Positions 43,182 through 51,653 of a DNA stretch of 64,000 bases are shown piece by piece. The notes beneath the pieces were generated by a model that was not told where the DNA came from, made no database searches, and saw nothing but the letters and a program-made list of their open reading frames with translations. Position numbers and translations under genes: made by a program. Location of the stretch: positions 1-64,000 of the forward strand of contig NZ_CP148752.1 of the NCBI RefSeq assembly GCF_040448305.1, given 5' to 3'. Each line of letters opens with the position of its first letter. Within the stretch, counting starts at the first letter, position 1. This stretch comes from Pseudomonas fluorescens. GTDB taxonomy: Bacteria > Pseudomonadota > Gammaproteobacteria > Pseudomonadales > Pseudomonadaceae.

Positions 43182-43801
43182 AGCTGATTCGGATTGCCCT
43201 TCTCGCTGGCTTCACGCTGATCGGTTCGTGCTCGATCCTGCCCAAGCCAGAGCCCTTCGAGGTCTATCGATTGCCGTCGGCCCAGAGCGCATCGGCCGGC
43301 CATGGCACGCCGCAGCGCTGGTCGCTGCGCCTGAGCAAATTCCAGTCCAGCGAAGCGTTGAACAGTCCGAACATTGCAGTGATTCCCCAGGGCGATGTGA
43401 TCAGCCACTACAAGGGCTCACGCTGGAGCGACCCGGCGCCGGTGCTGGTGCGCAATCGACTGCTGGAAGGTTTCCAGCATGACGGACGGGTGTCGTTGCT
43501 GAGCACCGATGACAGCATTTTCCAGACCGATCTTGAATTGGGCGGCAGCCTGCAGGCGTTCCAGACTGAATACCAGGGCACGAATGTCAGCGCGGTCGTG
43601 CGTCTGGACGCATTGCTGGTGCGCAGTTACGACCAGCGCATCCTCGCCAGCCGCCGCTTTGAAGTGCGCCAGTCACTCAGCGATGTGCAGGTCCCGGCGG
43701 TGGTGGTCGGTTTCGGTCAGGCGAACGATCAGTTGACCGCGCAGGTGGTGAGCTGGGCGATTGAGCAAGGACAGAGGCTAGCCCCACCGCCAAGACCTTG
43801 A
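43178..43801 (+). CDS. PqiC-like ABC-type transport auxiliary lipoprotein
   Basis: A 207-residue outer-membrane-type lipoprotein. The signal ends in a lipobox LIGSC, with the lipidated Cys near residue 18. The rest resembles PqiC/YmbA proteins that pair with MCE proteins (VYRLPSA, VIPQGDVISHYKGSRWSDPAPVLVRNRLLEGF). It completes a four-gene operon in which permease, ATPase, MCE protein and lipoprotein should span the envelope. Confidence 0.92.
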   Translation: MKLIRIALLAGFTLIGSCSILPKPEPFEVYRLPSAQSASAGHGTPQRWSLRLSKFQSSEALNSPNIAVIPQGDVISHYKGSRWSDPAPVLVRNRLLEGFQHDGRVSLLSTDDSIFQTDLELGGSLQAFQTEYQGTNVSAVVRLDALLVRSYDQRILASRRFEVRQSLSDVQVPAVVVGFGQANDQLTAQVVSWAIEQGQRLAPPPRP

Positions 43802-43816
43802 AGACTTACGCAGTCC

Positions 43817-43913
43817 CCCTGTGGGAGCGAGCCTGCTCGCGATAGCGGTATGTCAGACACATCGATTTTGCATGTGAGACCGTCATCGCGAGCAGGCTCG
43901 CTCCCACAGGGGT
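43817..43913. repeat. REP doublet (REPIN)
   Basis: Inverted copies of CTGTGGGAGCGAGCCTGCTC between the convergent PqiC-like and HAD genes; it can serve as the shared end of both transcripts. Confidence 0.93.
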
Positions 43914-43921
43914 CAGTCGTA

Positions 43922-44572
43922 TCAGCGTTTCAAAAATGCCTGATGCAGCGCTTCCAGTGTTTCAAAGTGATACGCCGGCGCTTCGGCGCTCAACTCTTCG
44001 TGGCTGCCGAACCCGTAACCCACCGCCGCCGCATCCAGGCCATTGCTGCGCGCGCCGATCAGGTCGTGCTTGCGGTCGCCGATCATCAGGGTGTTGGTCG
44101 GGTCCAGGTTTTCTTCGGCCATCAGGTGAGCAATCAGCTCGACCTTGTTGGTCCGTGTGCCGTCCAGTTCGCTGCCGTAAATCACCTTGAAGTGTTTGGC
44201 AAAGTCGAAATGCCGGGCGATTTCCCGGGCGAACACCCACGGTTTCGAGGTAGCGATGTATAGCTGCCGCCCTTGTCCGCTCAGGCTTTCCAGCAGCGGC
44301 GCGACACCATCGAATACGCGGTTTTCGTATAGACCGGTGACCTTGAAGCGCTCGCGATAGAAATTCACAGCCTGCCAGGCCCTGGCTTCATCGAAGTCGT
44401 AGAACTGCATGAATGCCTGCAACAGCGGCGGGCCGATGAAGTGTTCGAGTTTCGCCAGGTCCGGCTCATCGATACCCAGTTTGCCCAAGGCGAACTGGAT
44501 CGAACGGGTGATGCCCTCGCGCGGGTCGGTGAGGGTGCCATCGAGGTCGAACAAAACGGTTTGGTAATGCAT
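43922..44572 (-). CDS. HAD superfamily phosphatase (Gph-like)
   Basis: A 216-residue HAD hydrolase. The nucleophile motif is FDLDGTLTDP (D9, D11); motif II is in IATSKPW, and GDRKHDLIGARSNG is the metal motif. The cap region lies at about 15-85. It resembles phosphoglycolate phosphatases and 5'-nucleotidases; substrate not assigned. I started at MHYQTVLFDLDG because the frame before it is not HAD-like. Same strand as the gamma carbonic anhydrase, 26 nt apart. Confidence 0.9.
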   Translation of the reverse strand: MHYQTVLFDLDGTLTDPREGITRSIQFALGKLGIDEPDLAKLEHFIGPPLLQAFMQFYDFDEARAWQAVNFYRERFKVTGLYENRVFDGVAPLLESLSGQGRQLYIATSKPWVFAREIARHFDFAKHFKVIYGSELDGTRTNKVELIAHLMAEENLDPTNTLMIGDRKHDLIGARSNGLDAAAVGYGFGSHEELSAEAPAYHFETLEALHQAFLKR

Positions 44573-44598
44573 GTCGAATCCTGAAAAAGGGGGACAGG

Positions 44599-45144
44599 TC
44601 AAAGCTGGTCGTAGCCTTCGGCCAGATGCAGGTCCTTGAGCTTCACGTAGTTCGCCGCGCTGTAGGTGAAAAAGGCACGTTCCTTGTCAGCCAGCGGGCG
44701 GATCTGCTTCACCGGGCTGCCCACATACAGGAAGCCGCTTTGCAGATGCTTGCCCGGCGGCACCAGGCTGCCGGCACCGATGATCACATCATCATCGACC
44801 ACCGCGCCGTCCATGACGATGCTGCCCATGCCGATCAACACCCGGCTGCCTACCGAACAACCATGCAGCATGACCTTGTGGGCGATGGTCACGTCATCGC
44901 CGATCAGCAACGGATAGCCGTCCGGGTTGAACGGCCCGGCGTGGGTGATGTGCAACACGCAGCCATCCTGCACGCTGGTGCGCGCGCCGATGCGGATGCG
45001 GTGCATGTCGCCACGGATCACTGTCAGCGGCCAGACCGAGCTGTCTTCGCCAATTTCAACGTCGCCGATCACCACCGCCGAGCCATCGACAAAAGCGCCT
45101 TTACCCAGCAGCGGCGTGTGGTTCTGATACTTGCGAAGGTTCAC
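44599..45144 (-). CDS. Gamma-carbonic anhydrase family protein (YrdA-like)
   Basis: A 181-residue left-handed beta-helix (hexapeptide repeat) protein. It starts at a GTG (MNLRKYQNHTPLLGKGAF). The zinc-ligand histidines of the family are in HITHAG, TIAHKVMLHGC and nearby turns. Carbonic anhydrase activity is known for some members but not all. Likely an operon with the HAD gene; divergent from prlC across 88 nt. Confidence 0.93.
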   Translation of the reverse strand: MNLRKYQNHTPLLGKGAFVDGSAVVIGDVEIGEDSSVWPLTVIRGDMHRIRIGARTSVQDGCVLHITHAGPFNPDGYPLLIGDDVTIAHKVMLHGCSVGSRVLIGMGSIVMDGAVVDDDVIIGAGSLVPPGKHLQSGFLYVGSPVKQIRPLADKERAFFTYSAANYVKLKDLHLAEGYDQL

Positions 45145-45232
45145 GATAGGGTTTCTCTCTGTTGCTGATAGCTGCGGTGAACGTCGATTGTAATTAAGAT
45201 GGCTGCATGTTTCTCCAGCCAAGGTATCAACC

Positions 45233-47284
45233 GTGAGCGTGAACAACCCTCTTTTGCAGTCCTATGACCTGCCGCCGTTCTCCGCCATCCGCGCTGAACA
45301 CGTACAACCGGCCATTGAACAGATCCTGGCTGACAACCGTGCCGCCATCGTCGAGATCCTCAAGACCCAGGTCACACAGCCAACGTGGGCTGGCCTGGTG
45401 CTGGCGATGGACGAACTCAATGACCGTCTGGGTGCCGCCTGGAGCCCGGTCAGCCACCTCAACGCCGTTTGCAACAGCGCCGAACTGCGTGAAGCCTACG
45501 AGTCGTGCCTGCCGGCCTTGAGCGCCTATTCCACCGAGTTGGGCCAGAACCGCGAACTGTTCCAGGCTTTCGAAGCCCTGGCCAGCAGCCCGGAAGCTGC
45601 CGAATTCGACGTGGCGCAGAAAACTATCCTGGAACACTCCCTGCGTGACTTCCGTCTGTCGGGTATCGACCTGCCGGAAGCCGAACAGAAGCGTTACGCC
45701 GAAGTGCAGAGCAAGCTGTCCGAACTGGGCAGCCGTTTCTCCAACCAATTGCTCGATGCCACTCAGGCCTGGACCAAGCACATCACCGATGAAGCCGCCC
45801 TCGCCGGCCTGACCGATTCGGCCAAGGCGCAAATGGCCGCCGCGGCTCAGGCCAAGGATCTGGACGGCTGGCTGATCACCCTGGAATTCCCGAGCTATTA
45901 CGCGGTGATGACCTACGCCCAGGACCGCGCGCTGCGTGAAGAAGTCTACGCCGCGTACTGCACCCGTGCGTCGGACCAGGGGCCGAATGCCGGCCAGAAC
46001 GATAACAGCCCGGTCATGGAAGAAATCCTCGACCTGCGTCAGGAGCTGGCCAAACTGTTGGGTTTCAGCAGTTTCTCCGAGCTGAGCCTGGCGACCAAAA
46101 TGGCCGAATCCAGCGATCAGGTGCTGAGTTTCCTGCGCGACCTGGCCAAGCGCAGCAAGCCGTTCGCTGCCCAGGATCTGGAGCAGCTCAAGGCTTACGC
46201 CGCCGAACAAGGCTGCCCGGATCTGCAAAGCTGGGATAGCGGTTTCTACGGTGAAAAACTCCGTGAGCAACGCTACAGCGTGGCCCAGGAAGCCCTGCGC
46301 GCCTACTTCCCGATCGACAAGGTGCTCAGCGGCCTGTTCGCCATCGTCCAGCGCCTGTACGGCATCGAGATTGCCGAGCAGAAAGGTTTCGACACCTGGC
46401 ACCCGGATGTCCGCCTGTTTGAAATCAAGGAAAACGGCCAGCACGTCGGCCGCTTCTTCTTCGACCTCTACGCCCGCGCCAACAAGCGTGGGGGGGCGTG
46501 GATGGACGGCGCACGCGACCGTCGTCGCACCGCTGGCGGTGTATTGCAAAGCCCGGTGGCCAACCTGGTGTGCAACTTCACCCCGGCCGACAGCGGCAAG
46601 CCTGCACTGCTGACCCACGATGAAGTCACCACCCTGTTCCACGAGTTTGGTCACGGCCTGCATCACCTGCTGACCCGCGTCGAGCATGCTGGCGTGTCCG
46701 GCATCAACGGCGTGGCCTGGGATGCGGTCGAACTGCCAAGCCAGTTCATGGAGAACTGGTGCTGGGAGCCGGAAGGCCTGGCGCTGATTTCCGGTCACTA
46801 TGAATCCGGCGAGCCGCTGCCTCAGGACTTGCTCGGGAAAATGCTCGCAGCGAAAAACTTCCAGTCCGGCCTGATGATGGTTCGCCAACTGGAGTTCTCG
46901 CTGTTCGACTTCGAACTGCACGCCACCCACGGCGACGGCCGTAGCGTGCTGCAAGTGCTCGAAGGCGTGCGCGACGAGGTTTCGGTGATGCGTCCACCGG
47001 CTTACAACCGTTTCCCCAACAGCTTTGCGCACATCTTTGCCGGTGGTTATGCCGCGGGTTATTACAGCTACAAATGGGCTGAAGTGCTGTCGGCCGATGC
47101 GTTCTCGAAGTTTGAAGAAGAAGGCGTGCTCAACGCCGACACCGGTCGCGCCTTCCGCGAAGCAATCCTGGCTCGTGGCGGCTCCCAGGAGCCGATGGTG
47201 CTGTTCGTCGACTTCCGTGGTCGTGAGCCATCAATTGACGCACTCTTGCGCCACAGCGGCCTGAGTGAGGACGCGGCAGCATGA
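45233..47284 (+). CDS. prlC: Oligopeptidase A
   Basis: M3 family zinc metallopeptidase, 683 residues, that degrades short peptides in the cytoplasm, including cleaved signal peptides. The active site is HEFGH (H470, E471, H474) within LTHDEVTTLFHEFGHGLHHL. The start is GTG at 45233. The stop overlaps the next gene as ATGA, which suggests coupling to the YheV-like gene. Confidence 0.96.
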   Translation: MSVNNPLLQSYDLPPFSAIRAEHVQPAIEQILADNRAAIVEILKTQVTQPTWAGLVLAMDELNDRLGAAWSPVSHLNAVCNSAELREAYESCLPALSAYSTELGQNRELFQAFEALASSPEAAEFDVAQKTILEHSLRDFRLSGIDLPEAEQKRYAEVQSKLSELGSRFSNQLLDATQAWTKHITDEAALAGLTDSAKAQMAAAAQAKDLDGWLITLEFPSYYAVMTYAQDRALREEVYAAYCTRASDQGPNAGQNDNSPVMEEILDLRQELAKLLGFSSFSELSLATKMAESSDQVLSFLRDLAKRSKPFAAQDLEQLKAYAAEQGCPDLQSWDSGFYGEKLREQRYSVAQEALRAYFPIDKVLSGLFAIVQRLYGIEIAEQKGFDTWHPDVRLFEIKENGQHVGRFFFDLYARANKRGGAWMDGARDRRRTAGGVLQSPVANLVCNFTPADSGKPALLTHDEVTTLFHEFGHGLHHLLTRVEHAGVSGINGVAWDAVELPSQFMENWCWEPEGLALISGHYESGEPLPQDLLGKMLAAKNFQSGLMMVRQLEFSLFDFELHATHGDGRSVLQVLEGVRDEVSVMRPPAYNRFPNSFAHIFAGGYAAGYYSYKWAEVLSADAFSKFEEEGVLNADTGRAFREAILARGGSQEPMVLFVDFRGREPSIDALLRHSGLSEDAAA

Positions 47285-47568
47285 GTGAGGGACCTGTGAT
47301 TACGAAAAAACGCTTTATCGCCGGGGCGGTCTGCCCGGCATGCAGCGAGCCGGACAAATTGATGATGTGGAACGAAGACCAGGTCCCGCACCGAGAGTGC
47401 GTGGCCTGCGGTTACTCCGACACACTCAATGAGCAAGGGCTGTCGGTGCCCAAGGAGTTGGGTACGCGGGTTAATACCAGCGCACTCAAACCAGCCGACA
47501 CCAAGGTTCAGGCGGTTCAGTTCTTCCCGAACCCGAAACTGAAGAAAAAGCCGGACGAACAGCACTGA
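47281..47568 (+). CDS. YheV family putative zinc-ribbon protein
   Basis: A 95-residue cytoplasmic protein. Two CxxC pairs, CPACS and CVACG, form a zinc ribbon around DKLMMWNEDQVPHRE. A GTG at 47296 is an alternative start, since homologues begin near TKKRFIAGAVCPAC. The function is unknown. Its ATG overlaps the prlC stop, an arrangement conserved in pseudomonads, and a strong terminator follows. Confidence 0.88.
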   Translation: MSEGPVITKKRFIAGAVCPACSEPDKLMMWNEDQVPHRECVACGYSDTLNEQGLSVPKELGTRVNTSALKPADTKVQAVQFFPNPKLKKKPDEQH

Positions 47569-47574
47569 GTGAAA

Positions 47575-47609
47575 AAAAGCCCCCGTTGCGCCATGCAACG
47601 GGGGCTTTT
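47575..47609. terminator. Bidirectional terminator
   Basis: Perfect 15-bp stem AAAAGCCCCCGTTGC / GCAACGGGGGCTTTT with a GCCAT loop. It serves the YheV gene and the convergent phosphatase, whose stop codon begins 2 nt later. Confidence 0.95.
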
Positions 47610-47610
47610 C

Positions 47611-48255
47611 TTATTCGATGTGAGCGGACTTGAACCAGCTCTTCATTGAGCACGCGGCAAACGGGCTGGTGCTGCAATCGCCATTGGCCAGGGCCGTGCG
47701 CAGTTTTTCCACGTCGGTCTGCATCATGTAGCGAATGCCGTCCTTGAAGTGGGTGCTGTCGCCAAAGCCGCCCTGGGTCATTTCGTTCAGTGCCTCCTCC
47801 TTGGTCCAGCCCTGGATGACAACCCGGTACATGGCTGCCATCAGGCCGGTACGGTCGGAACCGTGTTTGCAATGCATCAGCACCGGGCCTTTGGCTTCGG
47901 CAGCCTTGATGGCACGCAAGGCCTTGAGCACATCGGCGTCATCCACATGGTTGGTGCGATAAGGCAGTTGTACTTGCGTGATGCCTGGCGTGGACAACCA
48001 GCTGGAGTCTGCTTCGGGCAAGAAGTTGATTACCGTCCCGACCTTGAGTTTCTCCAGCAGCGGCACTGCCCCTTTGTCCGGCAAGGCGCTGCGATAGAGG
48101 GTCGGCGACATTTGAAAGAGGTTGTATTGCTTCTCGACCGGTTGAGCCCAGTCTGCCGGACGCTGCATCACACTGTCGTCAGCAAGTGCCGATGTCAGGT
48201 TAACGAGTGCGACCAGCGACAGGCATATTGCAGATAAAAAACGTGGTAAAGGCAT
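47611..48255 (-). CDS. Secreted dual-specificity (DSP/PTP-like) phosphatase
   Basis: A 214-residue protein with a signal peptide (MPLPRFLSAICLSLVALVNLTSALA), so active outside the cytoplasm. The cysteine phosphatase loop HCKHGSDRTG gives C129 and R135, and an Asp pair in HVDDADV (105-106) can be the general acid. YRSALPD and LKVGTVINFL match the DSP fold. Substrates are unknown; some bacterial relatives act on inositol phosphates or tyrosine phosphate. It opens the accessory-looking stretch between yheV and the radical SAM gene. Confidence 0.88.
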   Translation of the reverse strand: MPLPRFLSAICLSLVALVNLTSALADDSVMQRPADWAQPVEKQYNLFQMSPTLYRSALPDKGAVPLLEKLKVGTVINFLPEADSSWLSTPGITQVQLPYRTNHVDDADVLKALRAIKAAEAKGPVLMHCKHGSDRTGLMAAMYRVVIQGWTKEEALNEMTQGGFGDSTHFKDGIRYMMQTDVEKLRTALANGDCSTSPFAACSMKSWFKSAHIE

Positions 48256-48364
48256 GCTTGAGCGACCGTTCAGAAAGGGACGGGAAGATGGTGGCAAGGA
48301 TCAGTCATGCACGGTCAAAGGCCTGTGAGCGGACCGTCAAAGAATCGTGAAGTCCGCGCTCAGG

Positions 48365-48913
48365 TTACAGTTTCAGTTTGATGAATGCTTTGAGCAACTC
48401 GTTCAGTGCGGCCCCATAGTCAAACACCTGTCCAGTGAGAGGGTTACGCTCACTACCTTCAAAAGACAAGCCGGCATCCGCTGACTTGGTCTCGAACACA
48501 ACGCGGCTATACAGTTGATGATCATCTTCATCAATGTCAAATACCTCAACATCTACTCGAAGCTCGGGTGGTTCAGCGGGAAGACGATAAAGGTACGCAA
48601 TGCCCTCAGGAACAATTATTTGTTGTTGATAAAAGGCGAGTGCTACATCCGTGAGAATTGCATTGTCCTTTTCGTCGATGCAATTGTCTGGAGTGACATT
48701 AATATCGGACTTAGGATCCAAGTCGAGCTTTAAAGTTTTGCCGCCGTCTTTTATATGAAGCGTAACGGTGGGAGCACTCGCGAGGATATCAGCGAATTGC
48801 TCCATAGTTTTGTCCGGGTGTTTGTCTGCTCTTATTAGTTTGACAATTACCTGCACATCTTGCGGTGTTTCTATTTGTTGTAGATAAGCACCGGTTTTTA
48901 TGGGAGTAGACAT
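48365..48913 (-). CDS. Hypothetical acidic protein of an AT-richer cassette
   Basis: I do not recognise this 182-residue protein. It has no signal peptide, TM helix or Cys motif. It is acidic with beta-strand-like stretches (PTVTLHIKDGGKTLKLDLDP, RVDVEVFDIDEDD) and ends in an amphipathic helix (YGAALNELLKAFIKLKL). Base composition is clearly less GC-rich than its neighbours. The gene at 49010-49312 lies upstream on the same strand, 96 nt away, so the two may form an operon. Coding is supported by length and a sensible start (MSTPIKTGAY). Confidence 0.7.
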   Translation of the reverse strand: MSTPIKTGAYLQQIETPQDVQVIVKLIRADKHPDKTMEQFADILASAPTVTLHIKDGGKTLKLDLDPKSDINVTPDNCIDEKDNAILTDVALAFYQQQIIVPEGIAYLYRLPAEPPELRVDVEVFDIDEDDHQLYSRVVFETKSADAGLSFEGSERNPLTGQVFDYGAALNELLKAFIKLKL

Positions 48914-49009
48914 TTTTGTCCTCGCGGCTGTCTTGAATGCATTGGGTAGCTCACATGCAATCAGCTATGAGCGTTGATATTCATATTCCGAAGACTCGAA
49001 AGTCAGGGC

Positions 49010-49312
49010 TCAGGGATTGGTGATACTGGCGTAGGCTTTAGCCAAGGCAAGAAGCTTTGCTTTGTCATCCGCATCAATATCGCCGTCCCCGTCAACATCC
49101 TTGCCAACGGTCCGGATACTGAAAGACTCACCACGGTCGGTGGAGACAGCTGTAAAATAAACCGAATCCACCAAAGCTTCGATTTCTTGTTCATTCTCTG
49201 CATCCCAACTTGTCTCCTTGCGAGCAAGTTGCAACGAAACAAGTGTATTAGGCTCCGAAGCGTTCGGCCGCATAAGTTGAAGAAAAATACCGCGCTGATT
49301 AATGTTAGACAT
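49010..49312 (-). CDS. Hypothetical protein with a single EF-hand/dockerin-like Ca2+ loop
   Basis: A 100-residue protein of unknown role without a signal peptide. Residues 72-83 (DVDGDGDIDADD) fit the 12-residue EF-hand loop with acidic positions 1, 3, 5 and 12, Gly at 6 and Ile at 8. A helix (KAKLLALAKAYA) follows, as in dockerin-type calcium sites. The first 60 residues show no known domain. An AAGGA ribosome-binding site precedes the ATG. It heads the two-gene cassette with 48365-48913 and shares its AT-richer composition; the 218 nt upstream to the radical SAM gene are also AT-rich near this start. Confidence 0.72.
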   Translation of the reverse strand: MSNINQRGIFLQLMRPNASEPNTLVSLQLARKETSWDAENEQEIEALVDSVYFTAVSTDRGESFSIRTVGKDVDGDGDIDADDKAKLLALAKAYASITNP

Positions 49313-49530
49313 AAATAAATCCTTTTATTTTTTCTGTGTCGGGGATTAATTGGAGGTGTGAATATACGAGCTGATATTAAATTCAGCCACGGTCTATATG
49401 TTTCGTTTATTTGCTAGTTACCTGATAAAGCTGTCCTGAAAGATCTGCCGTCGAACCACAGGCTGAACGGTACTGGCCGACATGCGTTGTCTCGGATACT
49501 GTATGAATATACAGATATAGGAGCCCGTCG

Positions 49531-50589
49531 ATGGTTACCCCTCAACCTCCCCGCGGCCGCGGCACTGCCACCAACCCGCACAACCGCTTTGCCCCGAATC
49601 ACTCGGTGGCCGAGGACGACGGCTGGTATCAGGAAGCGCCAATGACTCAAGGCACCGAGGTGCGCATCGAGACGGCTAAAACCATCATCACCCGCAACAC
49701 ATCGCCGGACCTGCCCTTCGATCGCTCGATCAACCCCTATCGAGGCTGCGAGCACGGTTGCATTTATTGCTATGCGCGCCCCAGTCACGCCTATTGGGAC
49801 ATGTCACCGGGGCTGGATTTCGAGACAAAACTGATCGCCAAGACCAACGCCGCGGACGTGCTGGAGGAGCAATTGTCCAGGCGTGGATATCAATGTGCGC
49901 CGATCAACCTCGGCTCCAACACCGACCCGTATCAACCGATCGAGCGTGAATACAGGATCACCCGGCAAACCCTCGAAGTACTCCTGCGTTACCGACACCC
50001 GGTGACTATCGTCACCAAGGGCTCGCTGATTCTTCGCGACCTGGACTTGCTGACCGAGCTCGCCAGCCAGAGACTTGTGGCGGTAATGATCAGCCTGACC
50101 ACACTGGATGACGAGCTCAAGCGCATCCTCGAACCCCGCGCCGCGGCGCCCAAGGCCCGGTTGCGGGCGATCCGGGTGATGCGCGAGGCGGGCATTCCGG
50201 TGGGCGTGCTGTGTTCACCGATGATTCCGATGATCAACGACAGCGAACTCGAAAGCCTGCTCACCGAGGCCCATGCGGTCGGGGCGCAAAGTGCTGCTTA
50301 CATGATGTTGCGCCTGCCGCTGGAAGTGGCGCCGCTGTTCGAAGAATGGCTGGGTGCCCACTATCCGCAACGGGCGGCGCATGTGCTGAGCCTGATTCGT
50401 CAGAGCCGTGGCGGTGAACTCTACGACAGCCGCTTTGGTGCTCGAATGCGCGGCGAAGGCCCCTTCGCCGACCTGCTGGCACAGCGCTTTGCCAAAACCA
50501 TCAAGCGCCTGGGGCTCAATCGACGGGAAGGCTTTGACCTGGACTGCAATGCCTTTTGTCCGCCCGGTCGCCAAATGTCGTTGATTTGA
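49531..50589 (+). CDS. PA0069 family radical SAM protein
   Basis: A 352-residue radical SAM enzyme of the SplB-related PA0069 family. The iron-sulfur motif is CEHGCIYC (C73, C77, C80, CxxxCxxC), with further SAM-barrel parts NLGSNTDPYQPIER, HPVTIVTKGSLI and GVLCSPMIPMIND. The reaction is unknown. It is core in pseudomonads and marks the right edge of the accessory stretch. Confidence 0.92.
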   Translation: MVTPQPPRGRGTATNPHNRFAPNHSVAEDDGWYQEAPMTQGTEVRIETAKTIITRNTSPDLPFDRSINPYRGCEHGCIYCYARPSHAYWDMSPGLDFETKLIAKTNAADVLEEQLSRRGYQCAPINLGSNTDPYQPIEREYRITRQTLEVLLRYRHPVTIVTKGSLILRDLDLLTELASQRLVAVMISLTTLDDELKRILEPRAAAPKARLRAIRVMREAGIPVGVLCSPMIPMINDSELESLLTEAHAVGAQSAAYMMLRLPLEVAPLFEEWLGAHYPQRAAHVLSLIRQSRGGELYDSRFGARMRGEGPFADLLAQRFAKTIKRLGLNRREGFDLDCNAFCPPGRQMSLI

Positions 50590-50831
50590 GGACAATTGGC
50601 CTATGGTTGAGTACTGAAGAGCGCGCTCAGGTCTTAGGCTGGTCACGTTTTTTGTGACCTGGAACACGCGTCCTAGAGCGTTTTATTCAGTTTCAATTAA
50701 GATTCGGCCGCTACCTTGTTCATCGAGTGACTGATGGGTCGAGATGTTTGACCTGGATGTTTTTAACCAGCCACTGGCTTCGCACCGGACCACACGGGAA
50801 GATTCCCTGACTCCGCCAATGAGGATGAATC

Positions 50832-51563
50832 ATGAGTGACAAGGATAAACAGCCGTTGGCTGCGTCGGCTTCAGCCCAACCCGAGGCGGAAACCGCCGAT
50901 GCAGCGTTGCAGCACATCGTTGACGGCTTTTTGCATTTTCATCATGAGGTCTTTCCCCAGCAGGAAGAGCTCTTCAAGAAACTCGCCACGGCCCAGCGGC
51001 CACGAGCGATGTTCATTGCCTGCGCCGATTCGCGCATCGTTCCCGAGTTGATTACCCAGAGCTCCCCCGGCGACCTGTTCGTGACCCGTAACGTCGGCAA
51101 CGTCGTGCCGCCTTACGGGCAAATGAACGGTGGTGTTTCCACGGCCATCGAGTACGCCGTACTGGCTCTGGGAGTGCATCACATCATCATTTGCGGGCAT
51201 TCCGACTGCGGCGCCATGCGCGCGGTGCTCAACCCGGACAGTCTGGAAAAAATGCCCACGGTCAAAGCCTGGCTGCGTCATGCCGAAGTGGCCAAAACCA
51301 TGGTGCAGGAGAACTGCAACTGCTCTAGCGAAAGCGAAAGCATGCACATCCTCACCGAAGAGAATGTGATCGCCCAATTGCAGCATCTGCGCACCCATCC
51401 GTCGGTGGCATCGCGCATGGCCAACGGTCAGTTATTTATTCACGGCTGGGTCTACAACATCGAAACCAGCGAAATCAAAGCGTACGACGCCGATCAAGGC
51501 TGTTTCCTGCCGCTCAATGGCAGCCTGCCAATTCCCGTGGCGACGCCCAAAGCGCGCTTCTAA
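50832..51563 (+). CDS. Beta-carbonic anhydrase
   Basis: Zinc enzyme that interconverts CO2 and bicarbonate, 243 residues. The zinc ligands are C64 (with the D66/R68 dyad in ACADSR), H123 and C126 (GHSDCGAM). It lies 90 nt before a SulP transporter on the same strand, a pairing seen in many bacteria that suggests coupled bicarbonate handling. The 242-nt gap upstream contains a GGTCAC...GTGACC inverted repeat at 50641-50659 of unclear role. Confidence 0.95.
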   Translation: MSDKDKQPLAASASAQPEAETADAALQHIVDGFLHFHHEVFPQQEELFKKLATAQRPRAMFIACADSRIVPELITQSSPGDLFVTRNVGNVVPPYGQMNGGVSTAIEYAVLALGVHHIIICGHSDCGAMRAVLNPDSLEKMPTVKAWLRHAEVAKTMVQENCNCSSESESMHILTEENVIAQLQHLRTHPSVASRMANGQLFIHGWVYNIETSEIKAYDADQGCFLPLNGSLPIPVATPKARF

Positions 51564-51653
51564 ACCCTCCTAAATCGTTGTGTGGTTCAGCCGAGGCTGC
51601 CGTTCAGGCAGCCTGGCTTTGCCATGCCTGAAGAAAACTTCGGGAGACTCACC

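Noticed and set aside
49313..49530. An attachment site or transposon end beside the AT-richer cassette
   Set aside because: I found no direct or inverted terminal repeats, tRNA gene or integrase nearby.
50641..50659. GGTCAC-GTTTTTT-GTGACC as a Vfr/CRP-type operator
   Set aside because: The half-sites are in the wrong order and spacing for that family; left as an unexplained inverted repeat.
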